Assembly (NCBI GenBank): GCA_013336365.1 | Contig: JAAXTT010000087.1 | Location: 1 to 6,229 of the forward strand | Reading direction: 5' to 3' | Origin: Peptococcaceae bacterium | Lineage (GTDB): Bacteria > Bacillota > Desulfotomaculia > Desulfotomaculales > Desulfocucumaceae | DNA: 6,229 bases | Part shown: in pieces, positions 5,310 through 6,229 of the stretch | How positions within the stretch are numbered: position 1 is the first letter of the stretch | How the letters are laid out: every line of letters starts with the position of its first letter | The notes under the pieces: generated by a model | What the model was told of the DNA's origin: nothing | What the model saw: only the letters and a program-made list of their open reading frames with translations | Database searches by the model: none | Program-made: the position numbers and the translations under genes

Positions 5310-6229
5310 TCAGGCGGTTTCTATATTTGCAGCCTCTTCCCTGCCCAATATTTTTATAGCCAGCTCTCTCAATTTAAATTTCTGTATTTTTCCACTGGCC
5401 GTTGCCGGATAGTCATTTACAAATAATATAAAGGCAGGAATTTTAAAACGTGAGATTCTGTTAAGGCAGTAATCCTTTAGTTCCTCTTCATTTGCATCTT
5501 GTCCTTCCTTTAACTGGACAAAGGCAACTACTTCTTCTCCATATTTTATACTTGGGACACCAACTACCTGTACATCTTTAATTTTGGGGTTTGTATAGAG
5601 AAATTCCTCAATCTCTCTGGGATAAATATTTTCCCCGCCTCTTATTATCATATCCTTTAGACGACCGGTTATTTTACAATATCCATTTTCATCCATAATT
5701 GCCAAGTCCCCTGTATGCAACCAACCATCCTTATCTATGGCCACCTGGGTAGCTTCCGGCATTTTGTAGTATCCCTTCATTACATGGTAGCCTCGGGTGC
5801 ATAGCTCTCCTTGAATACCGGGCGTTAAGGTTTCATTTGTGCTTGGATCAGCTATTCTGACCTCCACATTAGGCAAGGCCCGGCCAACTGTGCTTACCCT
5901 TAACTCTATTGGATCACTGGTTCTGGTCATAGTAACCCCGGGGGATGCCTCAGTCTGGCCATAAGTAATACAAATTTCATTTGCACCCATTTTATCTACC
6001 ACTGCTCTCATAACCTCAATGGGACAAGGAGAGCCTGCCATTATTCCCGTTCTTAGACTGGAGGTGTCATATGAATTTTTTTCCATTTCCTCAAGCTCTG
6101 CAATAAACATTGTGGGAACTCCATGAACTGCAGTACAGCTTTCCTTTTCAATGGTCTCTAAAACAGTTTTTGCTTTAAAGGCAACAACCGGTACCATAGT
6201 TGCACCGGAAACCAAGCAAATTAAGGTTC
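5310..6229 (-). CDS. Acyl-CoA synthetase, AMP-forming (partial, 5' end beyond right edge)
   Basis: The frame is open to the right edge. A TTG codon at 6215 is in frame but is not a credible start, because conserved family sequence continues upstream of it (TLIC before LVSGATMV). About 306 codons are visible of a family normally near 540 residues. The enzyme activates a carboxylic acid with ATP to an acyl-adenylate and transfers it to CoA, in the cytoplasm. Counting from the codon at 6227, the visible motifs are CTAVHGVPTMFIAELEE (31-47), YGQTEASPG (89-97), GWLHTGD (168-174), the hinge block GRLKDMIIRGGENIYPREIE (188-207), and ATASGKIQK (275-283) with catalytic Lys280. The missing part should hold the P-loop-like TSGTTGxPK motif. 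The sequence is most like medium/long-chain acyl-CoA ligases (FadD or YngI-like) rather than acetyl-CoA synthetase. The substrate cannot be read from this half. It precedes the exonuclease by 68 bases on the same strand. Confidence 0.93.
   Translation of the reverse strand, partial: TLICLVSGATMVPVVAFKAKTVLETIEKESCTAVHGVPTMFIAELEEMEKNSYDTSSLRTGIMAGSPCPIEVMRAVVDKMGANEICITYGQTEASPGVTMTRTSDPIELRVSTVGRALPNVEVRIADPSTNETLTPGIQGELCTRGYHVMKGYYKMPEATQVAIDKDGWLHTGDLAIMDENGYCKITGRLKDMIIRGGENIYPREIEEFLYTNPKIKDVQVVGVPSIKYGEEVVAFVQLKEGQDANEEELKDYCLNRISRFKIPAFILFVNDYPATASGKIQKFKLRELAIKILGREEAANIETA

Noticed and set aside
6213..6215. TTG as a start codon for the acyl-CoA ligase
   Set aside because: The frame stays open to the window edge and the codons before it continue the family's conserved sequence, so the gene is simply cut by the window.

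Overview
The window is an A+T-rich bacterial segment (roughly 40 % G+C by eye) in which every gene I can support lies on the minus strand, so transcription runs from the right edge to the left. The gene content points to a Gram-positive anaerobe or facultative anaerobe of the Clostridia, perhaps Peptococcaceae/Desulfotomaculum-like. The reasons are strong AGGAGG-type ribosome sites, a secreted protein with a copper-amine-oxidase N-terminal-like domain, and a small-subunit catalase. The taxon is inferred from gene types, not demonstrated.

Layout in transcription order. The 3' part of an acyl-CoA synthetase gene (AMP-forming ligase superfamily) enters from the right edge and stops at 5310. After 68 bases, which carry a possible extended -10 promoter, comes a DEDDh (DnaQ-type) 3'-5' exonuclease with a basic N-terminal extension (5241-4516). 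Then follows a 641-residue protein with a cyclic-nucleotide-binding-like domain, a CBS pair and a DUF294/GlnD-like nucleotidyltransferase (4481-2556). Next are a small single-domain cupin (2524-1991) and a clade-3-like small-subunit haem catalase (1961-501). The four genes from exonuclease to catalase are separated by only 29 to 34 bases and no terminator is visible between them, so they look like one transcription unit. It ends at a clear intrinsic terminator at 437-470. Beyond that a new unit starts: a secreted protein with a copper amine oxidase N-terminal-like domain, running off the left edge.

How the genes may work together. In many Proteobacteria the exonuclease and the CBS/DUF294 protein are encoded beside acetyl-CoA synthetase and an acetate transporter, and are thought to belong to control of acetate uptake or activation. 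Here the same pair follows a fatty-acyl/acyl-CoA ligase and is followed by a cupin and a catalase. That suggests a module joining acyl-CoA activation, a nucleotide-sensing/nucleotidyl-transferring regulator and peroxide defence. Each family is known; the combination is the part worth a second look. I see no mobile element, CRISPR array, tRNA or rRNA, and no evidence for a wholly new system.
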